Source: Streptococcus parasanguinis (GTDB taxonomy: Bacteria > Bacillota > Bacilli > Lactobacillales > Streptococcaceae). Taken from it: a stretch of 64,000 nucleotides of DNA. Shown one piece after another: positions 26,705 to 36,578 of the stretch. Every line of letters begins with the position of its first letter. The stretch's first letter is position 1. The stretch lies in NCBI RefSeq assembly GCF_032163505.1, contig NZ_CP134147.1, positions 86,001 to 150,000 of the forward strand, given 5' to 3'. The notes below the pieces were generated by a model. It was not told where the DNA came from. It searched no databases and worked only from the letters and a program-made list of their open reading frames with translations. The position numbers were made by a program, and so were the translations under genes.

Positions 26705-27982
26705 ATGAATTCATACAAAAAAATCTTAAATATCGCCCTTCCTGCCATGGGTGAAAATTTCTTACAAATGCTGATGGGCATGGTGGACTCTTATTTAGTG
26801 GCTCACCTGGGCTTGATTGCCATTTCAGGTGTTTCCGTCGCAGGGAATATCATCACGATCTATCAAGCCATCTTTTTGGCACTGGGTGCGGCAGTTGCTA
26901 GTGTCATGTCCAAAAGCTTGGGTGAAAAAAATCAAGAAAACATTGCCTACCATGCGACAGAGTCTCTAAAGGTGACCTTGTTGTTGAGTGCTCTCTTAGG
27001 AGGGGCTTCGCTGTTATTTGGACGCCAGATGATTTCGCTGTTGGGGACTGAAGCTGCAGTAGCCGAAAGCGGGGGGATTTACCTTTCCTTGGTTGGCGGG
27101 ACCATAGTTCTCTTAGGATTGATGACGACCTTGGGCTCCTTGGTTCGGGTGGCCAACAATCCACGTATTCCTATGTATGTGAGCCTGTTGACCAATTTAT
27201 TAAACGCTCTGTTTTCCTCTGTAGCCATTTTCCTTTTTGGTTGGGGCATTGTTGGTGCAGCTTTGGGGACAGTGCTGGCCCGTCTGGTGGGCGTCATCCT
27301 CTTGTGGCAAAAGGTCCAGCTACCCTTTGCCCCCCTTGGTTGGGGATTGGATCGTAAGCTCTTGAACTTAGCACTTCCAGCAGCCGGAGAGCGGCTGATG
27401 ATGCGGGCTGGAGATGTGGTAATCATTGCGATCGTGGTTGCTTTTGGGACTGAGGCAGTCGCAGGAAATGCTATCGGAGAGACCCTGACCCAGTTTAATT
27501 ATATGCCTGTATTTGGAGTGGCCACAGCGACGGTTATGCTCGTAGCACGGAGCCTGGGTGAAGGTGATCTTGAGCAGATTGATCGCCTTCAAAAGCAGTC
27601 TTACTGCTTGTCCTTTGTATTGATGTTACCCATTGCCTTGGGAATCTTTTTTGGTGGCACTCTTCTGACCCATCTCTACACACAAGATACAAAAGCAGTA
27701 GAAGCTAGCCTGTCGGTTGTCCTCTTTTCTTTGTTGGGAACGCCGTTTACAGCAGGAACGGTCATCTATACAGCTGTTTGGCAAGGCTTGGGAAATGGGA
27801 AACTTCCATTTTATGCAACGACGATTGGCATGTGGGTCATTCGAATTGGAGCCGGTTATCTGCTTGGAGTAACCCTTGGCTTTGGCCTTCCAGGGGTCTG
27901 GACTGGGACACTGCTCGACAATGGTTTCCGTTGGCTATTTTTGAGTCAGCTATATAGACGAAAAGTAGGAGAGAAAAAATGA
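26705..27982 (+). CDS. MATE family efflux transporter
   Basis: A 425-residue protein with 12 predicted membrane helices in two repeats. ALPAMGENFLQMLMGMVDSYLV and the internal duplicate LALPAAGERLMMRAGDVVII are typical of MATE drug/cation antiporters. The substrate is unknown. No clear ribosome site is seen before the ATG at 26705, which lies only 9 bases after the thrC terminator; the N-terminus is nevertheless complete relative to the family, so initiation here is uncertain in mechanism. It overlaps the HAD gene by 4 bases. Confidence 0.9.
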   Translation: MNSYKKILNIALPAMGENFLQMLMGMVDSYLVAHLGLIAISGVSVAGNIITIYQAIFLALGAAVASVMSKSLGEKNQENIAYHATESLKVTLLLSALLGGASLLFGRQMISLLGTEAAVAESGGIYLSLVGGTIVLLGLMTTLGSLVRVANNPRIPMYVSLLTNLLNALFSSVAIFLFGWGIVGAALGTVLARLVGVILLWQKVQLPFAPLGWGLDRKLLNLALPAAGERLMMRAGDVVIIAIVVAFGTEAVAGNAIGETLTQFNYMPVFGVATATVMLVARSLGEGDLEQIDRLQKQSYCLSFVLMLPIALGIFFGGTLLTHLYTQDTKAVEASLSVVLFSLLGTPFTAGTVIYTAVWQGLGNGKLPFYATTIGMWVIRIGAGYLLGVTLGFGLPGVWTGTLLDNGFRWLFLSQLYRRKVGEKK

Positions 27983-28608
27983 CAAAACGAGCCTTTATTT
28001 GGGATTTGGATGGGACCTTGCTGGATTCCTATGATGCGATTCTGGCTGGTCTTGAGGAGACCTATGCAACTTATCAGCTTCTGTTTGACCGAGCCAGCAT
28101 TAAAGATTTCATCTTGAAGCATTCGGTTCAAGATCTTTTAGTAGCCGTGGCGGAGGAGTATCATCTGGATGTGACTGACTTGAATCATCGTCGAGCTGAA
28201 AGTCTAGCAGAGAAAAATGCCCAGGTCCTTCTGATGGATGGGGCGCGTGATGTCCTATCCTGGGCACAAGAAGCTGGAATTGAGCAGTTTGTCTATACCC
28301 ATAAGGGAGAGAACGCCTTTGTCATCCTGCGGGACTTGGGTTTGGAATCTTTTTTTACAGAGATTTTGACCAGTCAAAGTGGTTTTGCTCGCAAGCCTGA
28401 CCCAGAAGCTGCCAGGTATCTGATGGAGAAGTACGGGGTGGAGCCAGAAAATACCTACTATATTGGGGATCGGAGCCTGGATATTGACTTTGCAAGAAAT
28501 AGCCAGATTCAGAGTATCAATTTTTTGACGTCTGACTATCAAGGCAATCATCAGATGAACACCTTACTAGATATTCCAGGTATTTTAAACGCTGAAAAGA
28601 ATCTGTAA
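27979..28608 (+). CDS. HAD-superfamily hydrolase, phosphoglycolate phosphatase-like
   Basis: A 209-residue phosphatase. Motif I is DLDGTLLDSYDA near the N-terminus, motif II VYTHKG (a Thr in place), motif III the Lys in GFARKPDPEAARYLM, and motif IV GDRSLDIDFA. This is subfamily IA with a helical cap. The substrate cannot be told. The start overlaps the MATE stop (ATGA), so both are co-translated. Confidence 0.9.
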   Translation: MTKRAFIWDLDGTLLDSYDAILAGLEETYATYQLLFDRASIKDFILKHSVQDLLVAVAEEYHLDVTDLNHRRAESLAEKNAQVLLMDGARDVLSWAQEAGIEQFVYTHKGENAFVILRDLGLESFFTEILTSQSGFARKPDPEAARYLMEKYGVEPENTYYIGDRSLDIDFARNSQIQSINFLTSDYQGNHQMNTLLDIPGILNAEKNL

Positions 28609-28636
28609 AGAATTTGTTTTCATTTTGAAATAAAGT

Positions 28637-28653
28637 CGTAAGCTTTCTTTAAG
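28637..28653 (+). promoter_or_regulatory. CiaR binding site of csRNA copy C
   Basis: CGTAAG-CTTTC-TTTAAG, with a weak first half-site, then exactly 10 bases and TATAAT (28664-28669). Confidence 0.8.
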
Positions 28654-28675
28654 AAATGTCCGCTATAATAGAAGC

Positions 28676-28771
28676 ATAAACAAAGACCTCCTAACTTTGT
28701 TTAGAAAAATCCTAAAACTTTTCTTTTTCATAATAATCTCCCTAAGAGTCGCCAAATCAGGCGGCTTTTTT
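28676..28771 (+). ncRNA. csRNA (CiaR-dependent small RNA), copy C
   Basis: About 96 nt from the predicted start to the T run. It shares CAAAGACCTCCTAACTTTG and ATAATAATCTCCC with copies A and B but differs elsewhere. The terminator stem GTCGCC/GGCGGC plus six T is at 28748-28771. It lies between the HAD gene and the MarR promoter. Its imperfect CiaR half-site suggests weaker control than copies A and B. Confidence 0.87.
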
Positions 28772-28800
28772 GTGTGAAAGAATAGTGCAAGTTCTTTTTC

Positions 28801-28855
28801 TTGCAAGAGGATATGAAATGCTTTATAATTGATTAGTCAATTATTGATTTATCAA
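28801..28855 (+). promoter_or_regulatory. Promoter and operators of the MarR gene
   Basis: TTGCAA (28801-28806), 17 bases, TATAAT (28824-28829). Two palindromes, TTGATTAGTCAA (28829-28840) and TTGATTTATCAA (28844-28855), cover the start point, probable sites for the MarR product. Confidence 0.75.
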
Positions 28856-28875
28856 AAATGAATAGAGGAAGGGAT

Positions 28876-29304
28876 ATGGCAGAAATAAATGATTTGCTCT
28901 ACCAACTACGTTTGGCAGATCAATCGACTACACAGTTATTTGAAAAGCGCCTAGGGATTAGCTTAACACGTTACCAAATTTTGCAGGATTTATTAGAACA
29001 AGCACCTTGCAATCAGATCGCGGTTCAGGAGCGCTTGCAGATTGATCCAGCGGCTTTAACCCGGCATTTCAAAATATTAGAAAAGGAAGGATTTGTCCAT
29101 CGGAGTCGAAATCCAAAGAATCAGCGGGAAATCTTAATTCATTTGACGGATACGGCCTATAATCGTTTGGTCAAACATCCCCCTCGCCATCATGTGGCAG
29201 TGAAAGATCAGATGAATCGGATTTTGACCACTCAAGAACAAGAGCAATTTTCTTACCTGCTGGACAAATTAGTATCTGGCATTGAACAAATAATAGTTGA
29301 ATAA
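28876..29304 (+). CDS. MarR-family transcriptional regulator
   Basis: A 142-residue winged-helix repressor. The recognition region is LQIDPAALTRHFKILEKEGF and the wing HRSRNPKNQREILIHLTDTA. GAGGAAGGG precedes the ATG at 28876, favoured over the ATG at 28858. It probably represses itself and the DUF1304 gene 15 bases downstream through the palindromes in its promoter. The ligand is unknown. Confidence 0.9.
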   Translation: MAEINDLLYQLRLADQSTTQLFEKRLGISLTRYQILQDLLEQAPCNQIAVQERLQIDPAALTRHFKILEKEGFVHRSRNPKNQREILIHLTDTAYNRLVKHPPRHHVAVKDQMNRILTTQEQEQFSYLLDKLVSGIEQIIVE

Positions 29305-29319
29305 AAAGGAGAATCTACG

Positions 29320-29682
29320 ATGTCATTACTGACGATTATTTTAGCAAGTCTTGCTGCACTGGAGCATTTGTATATTTTTTATTTGGAGAGCATCAGAACC
29401 ACATCTGATACCACAAGTCGGGTTTTCAACATGGATAAAGAAGAACTCGCTCGCCCATCTGTGACCTCTTTATTTAAGAATCAAGGGATATACAATGCCT
29501 TGATTGGGGTGTTCCTCTTGTATGGATTGTTTGTCTCTAAAAATAGTGAAGTTGTTACAATTTTTGTGCTCTTTATTATTGGAGCTGCGGCCTACGGTGC
29601 GATGACAGCCAATAAAAAGATTATCTTGACCCAAGGTGGTCCTGCAATTTTGGCTTTGTTGAGTATCCTATTTTTAGGATAA
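29320..29682 (+). CDS. DUF1304 membrane protein
   Basis: A 120-residue protein with four membrane helices. ASLAALEHLYIFYLESIR, NQGIYNALIGVFLLYGLF and the C-terminal GGPAILALLSILF are typical of DUF1304. Function unknown; such genes are often paired with MarR regulators, as here. AAAGGAG precedes the ATG. Confidence 0.88.
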   Translation: MSLLTIILASLAALEHLYIFYLESIRTTSDTTSRVFNMDKEELARPSVTSLFKNQGIYNALIGVFLLYGLFVSKNSEVVTIFVLFIIGAAAYGAMTANKKIILTQGGPAILALLSILFLG

Positions 29683-29764
29683 AAAGGACGGGCCGCTAGG
29701 GCTCTTTGAGCTGATTTTATTAAATTAGTGTAGAAAAAAGTATAAAAAAAGACTAAAAATTTTA

Positions 29765-29792
29765 TTGACTTTCTAAGAAAAAGGGTTATAAT
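29765..29792 (+). promoter_or_regulatory. Promoter of the trp operon
   Basis: TTGACT (29765-29770), 16 bases, TATAAT (29787-29792). The transcript would start near 29799, at the head of the T-box leader. Confidence 0.85.
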
Positions 29793-29798
29793 GGTAGC

Positions 29799-30047
29799 AA
29801 CAGAAAAGTAATGAGTCAGCTATTTTCAGGGAGCTTGTGGGAATTGTGAACAAGCAATAGCGACTGATGAAAATTGGACTGTTATGATTAATGAATTCTA
29901 ATCCATGTGAATTCGGTTGGCACCCCTTACCGTGCAACTCCTTGATAGAGGAGATAGAGATGTAGGGAAAGACCAGCTATTTTTCCCTATAAAAGAGGTG
30001 GCACCGCGGACACTACGCCCTCACACAGTTTTTGTGTGAGGGCTTTT
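29799..30047 (+). promoter_or_regulatory. Tryptophan T-box leader
   Basis: The T-box core AGGTGGCACCGCGG is at 29996-30009. Its TGGC bulge complements the GCCA end of tRNA-Trp (discriminator G). A candidate specifier TGG lies at 29875-29877 about 76 bases into the leader. The terminator GCCCTCACACA/TGTGTGAGGGC plus TTTT is at 30017-30047. Uncharged tRNA-Trp should stabilise the antiterminator and switch on trpE-A. From 30048 to 30196 only small hairpins and a repeated TTAGCAAGCGAAG are seen. Confidence 0.92.
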
Positions 30048-30196
30048 CTATGTGCCTTAGCAAGCGAAGCGAGCTTAGGCACATTGATCCCAAAGCGAGA
30101 ATTGAGCGATGGGATACCCTTGATCGCCTTAGCAAGCGAAGTAGGGTGCGGTTGAATTCCTTAGAATAAAAGAGTTCTAGAAGAGAGGTTTCTGAT

Positions 30197-31555
30197 ATGA
30201 AAAAAGTTTTATCTGCTGATGTGTTGAGTCCAATTTTGGCTTATATGCGTTTGGATGCGCCCCATAAAATGATCTTGGAGTCAATTCCTCGTGAAAAAGA
30301 GAATGCGCGTTTTTCAATTGTAGCCTATCGGCCGGTCAGTGAAGTCAAGTTTGAAAATGGCGTCCTCTATAACAATGATCAAATTGTTAAAGAAGATCCT
30401 TTGGACTTTTTGAATCGCATCACGGTCAAAACGAAAACTTCCGAAGAGCTTCCTTTTAACGGTGGGGCGATTGGATTTGTCGGCTATGACTTGATTGGTC
30501 TCTATGAGAACATTGGTTCCATTCCTGAAGATACGATCGGCACACCAGATCTTCACTTTTTCTTATATGAAAGCTATGTGATTTTTGATCACAAAAAGGA
30601 AAAGGTCTATGTGGTGGAAGAGAACCTCTATAGTGGACGAAGTGAAGCAGAGCAAGCGTCGAGCTTGGAGCAAGTATTAGCACAATTGGCAAGACCTGCA
30701 AAAGAAGAGTTTCAGGACAAGGATCTGCATGCACTTCATTTCCACAATCATTTGGAGCAAAAAGAGTTTGAGGAAATGGTGGCCCTAGCCCGGGACTATA
30801 TTCGAAAAGGGGATATGTTCCAATGCGTGCTCAGTCAACGTTTTTCAGCTGATTTTTCAGGAAAACCGCTAGATTATTACCGCAATTTGCGCGTGACCAA
30901 TCCTTCGAATTATCTCTACTTTTATGATTTTGGGGAGTACCAAATTATCGGTGCTAGTCCAGAAAGTCTGGTGTCGGTCAAGGATCGAGTGGTGACAACC
31001 AATCCCATTGCTGGCACACGTCCCAGAGGGATCGATGAAGAGACTGATCGGCAATTGTCAGCTGATTTGGCAGGGGATCCAAAAGAAGTCGCAGAACACC
31101 GGATGTTGGTGGATCTAGGGCGAAACGATATTGGGCGTATCGCTCAAAATGGGTCAGTTGAAGTGACCAAATATATGGAAGTGGAATTCTTTCGTTATGT
31201 CATGCACCTGACGAGTGTGGTCAAGGGGCAATTACTTCCTGGACTAGCCTCTATTGAGGCTCTGAAGGCAACTCTTCCAGCTGGGACCGTTTCGGGTGCT
31301 CCCAAGATTCGAGCCATGAAGCGAATCTATGAGGCAGAAAAAGAGAAACGCGGGGTCTATGCGGGGGCTATTGGCTATCTCTCTGTGACGGGGGATCTTG
31401 ATTTTGCTATTGCGATTCGAACCATGATCCTCAAAAATAAGAAGGCTTATGTGCAGGCCGGAGCAGGAATCGTTTATGATTCGATCGCTGAAAATGAATA
31501 CCAAGAAACCGTCAATAAGGCAAAATCGATGACAAGGATTGGAGAAGAAGGATGA
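30197..31555 (+). CDS. trpE: Anthranilate synthase component I
   Basis: A 452-residue enzyme that makes anthranilate from chorismate with ammonia from TrpG. The catalytic region includes [33 protein letters not shown] and [15 protein letters not shown]. The [15 protein letters not shown] segment corresponds to the Trp feedback site. The length is slightly shorter than the ~500 of some TrpE. AGAGAGG lies before the ATG. It overlaps trpGD by 4 bases. Confidence 0.97.
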   Translation: MKKVLSADVLSPILAYMRLDAPHKMILESIPREKENARFSIVAYRPVSEVKFENGVLYNNDQIVKEDPLDFLNRITVKTKTSEELPFNGGAIGFVGYDLIGLYENIGSIPEDTIGTPDLHFFLYESYVIFDHKKEKVYVVEENLYSGRSEAEQASSLEQVLAQLARPAKEEFQDKDLHALHFHNHLEQKEFEEMVALARDYIRKGDMFQCVLSQRFSADFSGKPLDYYRNLRVTNPSNYLYFYDFGEYQIIGASPESLVSVKDRVVTTNPIAGTRPRGIDEETDRQLSADLAGDPKEVAEHRMLVDLGRNDIGRIAQNGSVEVTKYMEVEFFRYVMHLTSVVKGQLLPGLASIEALKATLPAGTVSGAPKIRAMKRIYEAEKEKRGVYAGAIGYLSVTGDLDFAIAIRTMILKNKKAYVQAGAGIVYDSIAENEYQETVNKAKSMTRIGEEG

Positions 31556-33126
31556 TTTTATTAGTAGATAATTACGATTCATTTACCTACAATTTAGCAC
31601 AGTATATCGGAAAATTTGATGAGGTCCAGGTGCTTCGAAATGATGATCCGGATTTGTACCAAGTTGCCCAAGAAGCAGATGCCTTGGTCTTTTCTCCAGG
31701 TCCAGGTTGGCCAAAGGACGCGGGCAAGATGGAGGAGATGATCCGAGATTTCGCAGGGGTCAAACCAATCTTGGGGATTTGCTTGGGGCATCAAGCGATT
31801 GCGGAAGTTTTTGGAGGGCGCTTGGGATTGGCACCGCAGGTCATGCATGGCAAACAAAGCCAGATCCAGCTAGAAGCTCCCTCTCCGCTATACGCGGGTG
31901 TCGCAAAAGAGGTCCCAGTCATGCGTTACCATTCGTTGACGATTGAAGACATGCCAGAGGATTTTGTCATTACCTCTCGGACGACGGATGATCAAGCCAT
32001 TATGGGGATTCAACACCGCAGCTTACCAATTTATGGTTTTCAATACCATCCAGAAAGTATCGGGACGCCAGATGGGCTCAAGACCATCGAAAATTTTGTC
32101 AAACTAGTCAAGGAGCGGAAGATGAAACAAGTGCTTGCAAAAGTAGCGGAAGGAATGGATCTAACTGGTGCAGAGTTAGAAGCTGCTATGGAGGAAGTCG
32201 TTGCTGGTCGTGCTTCAGAAGCACAGGTGACGGCCCTTCTTCTAGGTCTTAAAATGAAGGGAGAAACGGTTGAAGAGCGGACGGCTATTGCAAAAGTGAT
32301 GCAGGCCTATGCAGTCGCTATTCCTACAGAAGTTCAAGGAGCGATGGACAATTGTGGAACGGGGGGCGATCGTTCGTATAGTTTCAATATTTCAACAACA
32401 GCTGCCTTCGTCCTTGCTGGTGGTGGCATCAAGATGGCGAAACACGGAAATCGTTCGATCTCTTCCAAATCCGGTTCTGCGGATGTACTAGAAGCTCTAG
32501 GGATTAACCTTGATTTGGGTCCAGAAGACTTGGGACGAGTGTTTGAAAAGGCGGGAATTGTCTTCCTATTTGCCAAAAATCTGCATCCTGGCATGCGCTA
32601 TATTATGCCCGCTCGCTTGGCACTAGGGGTGCCGACAGTGATGAACTTAACTGGTCCTCTTATCAATCCGATTCCTCTAGAAACCCAGCTATTGGGAACC
32701 AGTCGTCCTGACATGCTAGAAAGTACGGCAGAGATTCTAAAGAATTTGGGTCGGAAACGCGCAGTGGTGGTGAGTGGCCCACAAGGTTTGGACGAGGCAG
32801 GCCTTGATGGCGCAACCCAGCTCGCTATTCTGGAAGATGGACAGGTTACTTTATCCAGTTTTCAACCAGAAGATATCGGAATGGAGCGCATTGAAATTGA
32901 TCAAGTACGAGGTGGAGACGCCAAACGCAATGCGGAAATTTTGCTCAGTGTCTTGAAGAATGAAGCGAGTCCCTTCTTAGAGGTGACGGTCTTAAATGCA
33001 GGCCTTGGTTTTTATGCCAACGGCAAGGTAGATTCTATCAAAGAGGGGATTGCCTTGGCACGTGAAGTGATTGCCAGTGGGGCCGCCCTTGAGAAATTGA
33101 GATTATTACAGGAGTATCAAAAATGA
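31552..33126 (+). CDS. trpGD: Fused anthranilate synthase glutamine amidotransferase / anthranilate phosphoribosyltransferase
   Basis: One 524-residue frame. Residues 1-188 are the glutamine amidotransferase: nucleophile C77 in GICLGHQAI and the His/Glu of FQYHPES. From 191 on it is Trp[21 protein letters not shown] and [20 protein letters not shown] bind phosphoribosyl diphosphate. In many streptococci the two are separate genes. Here the junction KERKMKQVL has no stop, and AAGGAG with ATG 32122 is retained inside the frame, so free TrpD could also be made. An enterobacterial-style fusion that arose separately is likely. Confidence 0.94.
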   Translation: MILLVDNYDSFTYNLAQYIGKFDEVQVLRNDDPDLYQVAQEADALVFSPGPGWPKDAGKMEEMIRDFAGVKPILGICLGHQAIAEVFGGRLGLAPQVMHGKQSQIQLEAPSPLYAGVAKEVPVMRYHSLTIEDMPEDFVITSRTTDDQAIMGIQHRSLPIYGFQYHPESIGTPDGLKTIENFVKLVKERKMKQVLAKVAEGMDLTGAELEAAMEEVVAGRASEAQVTALLLGLKMKGETVEERTAIAKVMQAYAVAIPTEVQGAMDNCGTGGDRSYSFNISTTAAFVLAGGGIKMAKHGNRSISSKSGSADVLEALGINLDLGPEDLGRVFEKAGIVFLFAKNLHPGMRYIMPARLALGVPTVMNLTGPLINPIPLETQLLGTSRPDMLESTAEILKNLGRKRAVVVSGPQGLDEAGLDGATQLAILEDGQVTLSSFQPEDIGMERIEIDQVRGGDAKRNAEILLSVLKNEASPFLEVTVLNAGLGFYANGKVDSIKEGIALAREVIASGAALEKLRLLQEYQK

Positions 33127-33890
33127 GTCAAGAATTCTTGCCAAAGATTCTAAAGGAAAAGGCGCGTGAAGTGGCTGCGATGAAAGAAGAGGAACTCCAA
33201 CCTTTGCGCGAGACCTACCGCCTGTATGATTACCTAAAGAGTCATCCAGAAAAGCTTCAGGTCATTGCGGAAGTGAAAAAGGCTAGCCCGAGTCTGGGAG
33301 ATATTCATGTCGATGTGGATATCGTCGCGCAGGCTAAGACTTACGAAGAAAATGGGGCCGTGATGATTTCTGTCTTGACCGATCAAGTTTTTTTCAAGGG
33401 CAGTATCGAGTATCTCCGGGAAATATCTAGTCAAGTGCGTATTCCCACCCTCAATAAAGATTTTATTGTGGATGAAAAGCAAATAATTCGGGCACGAAAC
33501 GCAGGGGCGACCGTGATCTTGTTGATTGTTGCAGCCTTATCAGAGACTCGTCTGCAAGAGCTCTATGAGTTTGCGACCCATCTTGGCCTGGAGGTCTTGG
33601 TGGAGACCCATAATCTGACAGAACTAGAGGTCGCTCACCGGATTGGTGCTCAGATCATCGGGGTGAATAATCGCAACTTGGTGACCTTTGAGACTGATCT
33701 TCATACTAGCCTGGAATTGGCGACCAATTTTGAACAAGAACCGGTTTACATCTCTGAGTCTGCTATTTTCGCAGCAGCAGACGCGCGCATGCTGGCTCCT
33801 TATTTTAATGGCATTCTCGTTGGGACAGCCCTCATGAAGGCAGACAATGTGGCTGAAAAAGTAAAGGAGTTGCAGATTGACAAAGGTTAA
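33123..33890 (+). CDS. trpC: Indole-3-glycerol phosphate synthase
   Basis: A 255-residue TIM barrel closing the indole ring. Catalytic signatures are [13 protein letters not shown] near residue 45, [14 protein letters not shown], and the phosphate-binding [15 protein letters not shown] and YISESAIF. The start overlaps the trpGD stop (ATGA). The end overlaps trpF by 14 bases. Confidence 0.97.
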   Translation: MSQEFLPKILKEKAREVAAMKEEELQPLRETYRLYDYLKSHPEKLQVIAEVKKASPSLGDIHVDVDIVAQAKTYEENGAVMISVLTDQVFFKGSIEYLREISSQVRIPTLNKDFIVDEKQIIRARNAGATVILLIVAALSETRLQELYEFATHLGLEVLVETHNLTELEVAHRIGAQIIGVNNRNLVTFETDLHTSLELATNFEQEPVYISESAIFAAADARMLAPYFNGILVGTALMKADNVAEKVKELQIDKG

Positions 33891-34464
33891 AATTTGCGGA
33901 TTGTCCACTCCGGAAGCTGTCCAGACAGCTGTTGAGGCCGGTGCGGACTACATTGGTTTTGTCTTTGCACCAAGCAAACGGCAAGTGACGCTGGAGCAAG
34001 CTCGGCAGTTGGCTACAGATATTCCAAAGAGGGTTCAAAAAGTCGGTGTTTTTGTATCACCACAAAGAGAAGAAGTGGAGCAAGCTTGCCAAGTTGTAGG
34101 GTTGGATCTGATACAAGTGCATGGGCCAATAGATGATACCATCTTGCAAGAGCTTCCCCAACAGACGATTCGTGCTGTTCAAGTGGGGAAAGATGCAGCT
34201 CTTCCTGAGACCAGTGCCGATTATCTGCTCTTTGATGCTCCTGTAGCAGGAAGTGGAGAGACTTTTAACTGGCAAGAACTCGAAAGTCAAAACGTTACAA
34301 AGCCCTTCTTTATTGCAGGAGGCTTGACGGAAGACAATGTAGCAGATGCCATTCGCTTCTTTCATCCTTATGCGGTGGATGTATCCAGTGGGGTCGAGAC
34401 AAATGGAATAAAAGATCAAGAAAAGATAAAACGATTTATAGAAAGGGTCAAGCATGGCATATAA
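33877..34464 (+). CDS. trpF: Phosphoribosylanthranilate isomerase
   Basis: A 195-residue TIM barrel that converts phosphoribosylanthranilate to Cd[22 protein letters not shown] holds the catalytic Cys, and DVSSGVET the phosphate site. The start is TTG at 33877, 8 bases after AAGGAG; no ATG fits, since the conserved KICGL begins four codons later. Confidence 0.95.
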   Translation: MTKVKICGLSTPEAVQTAVEAGADYIGFVFAPSKRQVTLEQARQLATDIPKRVQKVGVFVSPQREEVEQACQVVGLDLIQVHGPIDDTILQELPQQTIRAVQVGKDAALPETSADYLLFDAPVAGSGETFNWQELESQNVTKPFFIAGGLTEDNVADAIRFFHPYAVDVSSGVETNGIKDQEKIKRFIERVKHGI

Positions 34465-35659
34465 ACAACCAGATAAAAACGGATTTTACGGGCGGTTCGG
34501 GGGACGATTTGTCCCTGAAACCTTGATGACAGCAGTTTTAGAATTAGAAGAAGCCTATAGAGAAAGTCAAGCAGATCCTTCTTTTCAAGCAGAATTGGAT
34601 CACCTTTTGAAACAATATGTCGGTCGGGAAACACCGCTCTATTACGCTAAGAATCTTACCAAGTATGTCGGCGGAGCCAAGATTTTTCTTAAAAGAGAAG
34701 ACCTCAACCACACAGGGGCTCATAAAATTAATAATGCCCTAGGACAGGTTTTGTTGGCACACCGGATGGGCAAAAAGAAGATCATCGCAGAAACAGGAGC
34801 TGGCCAGCACGGTGTTGCAACAGCAACAGCTGCTGCTTTATTTGATATGGAATGTACCATTTACATGGGGGAAGAAGATGTCAAACGCCAAGCCCTCAAT
34901 GTCTTTCGGATGGAGTTATTGGGCGCTAAGGTTCAATCAGTAACAGATGGTTCACGTGTTCTCAAGGATGCGGTCAATGCTGCCCTTAGAGCCTGGGTAG
35001 CAAATGTGGAGGATACCCACTATATCATGGGTTCTGCTCTAGGACCTCATCCATTCCCAGAGATTGTCCGTGATTTTCAAAGTGTCATCGGTCGAGAAGC
35101 CAAACGCCAATTTGCAGAGCAAAATGATGGTGCATTACCAAATGCAGTTTTAGCCTGTGTAGGAGGCGGATCGAACGCCATTGGCCTCTTTTATCCTTTT
35201 GTTGAAGATACATCTGTTGCCATGTATGGGGCAGAAGCTGCTGGGCTTGGAGTAGATACAGACCAGCATGCAGCAACCTTGACCAAGGGGCGTCCGGGAG
35301 TCCTTCACGGTGCCTTGATGGATGTTTTACAGGATGCCCATGGACAGATTTTAGAAGCCTTCTCGATTTCAGCAGGTCTCGATTATCCTGGGATTGGGCC
35401 AGAGCATTCTTATTTCCATGATATCAAGCGGGCAACCTATGTGCCTGTGGCAGACCAAGAAGCCCTAGAAGCCTTTCAATTGCTTTCAAAAGTAGAAGGA
35501 ATCATTCCAGCTCTGGAATCGAGCCATGCTATCGCCTATGCAGTGAAATTGGCCAAGGAGATGGGGCCTGAAAAATCCATGATCGTTTGCTTATCAGGTC
35601 GTGGGGATAAAGATGTGGTACAAGTCAAAGACCGCCTAGAACAAGAGAGAGGAGAGTAA
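34454..35659 (+). CDS. trpB: Tryptophan synthase beta subunit
   Basis: A 401-residue PLP enzyme joining indole to serine. [13 protein letters not shown] is near the start, the PLP lysine is in [14 protein letters not shown], and [10 protein letters not shown] binds PLP phosphate. Overlaps trpF by 11 bases; one base separates it from trpA. Normal length. Confidence 0.98.
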   Translation: MAYKQPDKNGFYGRFGGRFVPETLMTAVLELEEAYRESQADPSFQAELDHLLKQYVGRETPLYYAKNLTKYVGGAKIFLKREDLNHTGAHKINNALGQVLLAHRMGKKKIIAETGAGQHGVATATAAALFDMECTIYMGEEDVKRQALNVFRMELLGAKVQSVTDGSRVLKDAVNAALRAWVANVEDTHYIMGSALGPHPFPEIVRDFQSVIGREAKRQFAEQNDGALPNAVLACVGGGSNAIGLFYPFVEDTSVAMYGAEAAGLGVDTDQHAATLTKGRPGVLHGALMDVLQDAHGQILEAFSISAGLDYPGIGPEHSYFHDIKRATYVPVADQEALEAFQLLSKVEGIIPALESSHAIAYAVKLAKEMGPEKSMIVCLSGRGDKDVVQVKDRLEQERGE

Positions 35660-35660
35660 G

Positions 35661-36437
35661 ATGGGAAAGACCTTAACAGAGCATTTACAAAAGCTGAAAG
35701 ACCAGCAGCAAGGAATCTTTGTTCCTTATATTATGGCAGGAGATCATGAAAAAGGCTTAGCAGGTTTGCAGGAAACCATCCAATTTTTGGAGGAGCTTGG
35801 TGTCTCAGCTATTGAGGTTGGCATTCCTTTTTCAGATCCGGTGGCAGATGGCCCTGTGATTGAAGAGGCGGGGCTACGAAGTTTAGCCCATGGGACGACA
35901 ACAGAGGAACTGGTGCAAACGATCCAGCGTCTGGAGACAAGTGTTCCTTTGGTCATCATGACCTATTTCAACCTCTTGTTCCAATATGGGCTCGAAAACT
36001 TCTTTAGAGATGTAGAAGGAACAGCGGTCAAGGGAGTGATTATTCCGGATCTTCCTCATGAGCATGCGGATCTGGTAGAGCCTCTATTAGTGGATAAAGA
36101 CATCGCTTTGGTGCCGCTAGTGAGCTTAACCACAGGAATCGAGCGCCAGAAGAAATTGATCCAAGATGCAGAAGGATTTATCTATGCCGTTGCCGTCAAT
36201 GGAGTGACGGGGAAAGCTGGTAGCTATCGAGATGATTTGGATCACCACTTGGCCCAATTACATGAAATAGCGTCTATTCCTGTTTTAACAGGTTTTGGAG
36301 TTTCCAGCATGGAGGATGTTCACCGTTTCAACAAGGTCTCAGATGGGGTTATTGTGGGGTCCAAAATCGTTAAGGCTCTCCACCAAGGGGAGACAGACGC
36401 CATTGCTCGTTTTATTTCTCAAGCAGTGAAGGGTTAG
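35661..36437 (+). CDS. trpA: Tryptophan synthase alpha subunit
   Basis: A 258-residue TIM barrel that releases indole from indole-glycerol phosphate and channels it to TrpB. The catalytic Glu is in [18 protein letters not shown] and the Asp in [14 protein letters not shown]. Preceded by GAGAGGAG. Last gene of the complete trp operon. Confidence 0.98.
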   Translation: MGKTLTEHLQKLKDQQQGIFVPYIMAGDHEKGLAGLQETIQFLEELGVSAIEVGIPFSDPVADGPVIEEAGLRSLAHGTTTEELVQTIQRLETSVPLVIMTYFNLLFQYGLENFFRDVEGTAVKGVIIPDLPHEHADLVEPLLVDKDIALVPLVSLTTGIERQKKLIQDAEGFIYAVAVNGVTGKAGSYRDDLDHHLAQLHEIASIPVLTGFGVSSMEDVHRFNKVSDGVIVGSKIVKALHQGETDAIARFISQAVKG

Positions 36438-36459
36438 AAGCTTCATTCCATTCATCATC

Positions 36460-36488
36460 AGCTTGATTCTCCTAGATCAAGCTCTTTG
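36460..36488 (+). terminator. Terminator of the trp operon
   Basis: AGCTTGAT and ATCAAGCT form a perfect stem with an 8-base loop; the following CTCTTTG is only partly T-rich. Confidence 0.65.
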
Positions 36489-36519
36489 TCTACTATTTTA
36501 AACATTCCCCTCGTTGGTC

Positions 36520-36547
36520 TTTACAAACGAGGCTTTCTCGTTACAAT
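36520..36547 (+). promoter_or_regulatory. Promoter of the fucosidase gene
   Basis: TTTACA (36520-36525), 16 bases, TACAAT (36542-36547), with an ACGAGGC..CTCGT inverted repeat in the spacer that could be an operator. Confidence 0.65.
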
Positions 36548-36578
36548 AGAGGTAGTAACAAGAAAAGAGGAGAAGAGA

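Noticed and set aside
26705..26720. Later start codon for the MATE gene because no ribosome site is seen
   Set aside because: The first helix of the family begins right after this ATG, so a later start would remove conserved sequence.
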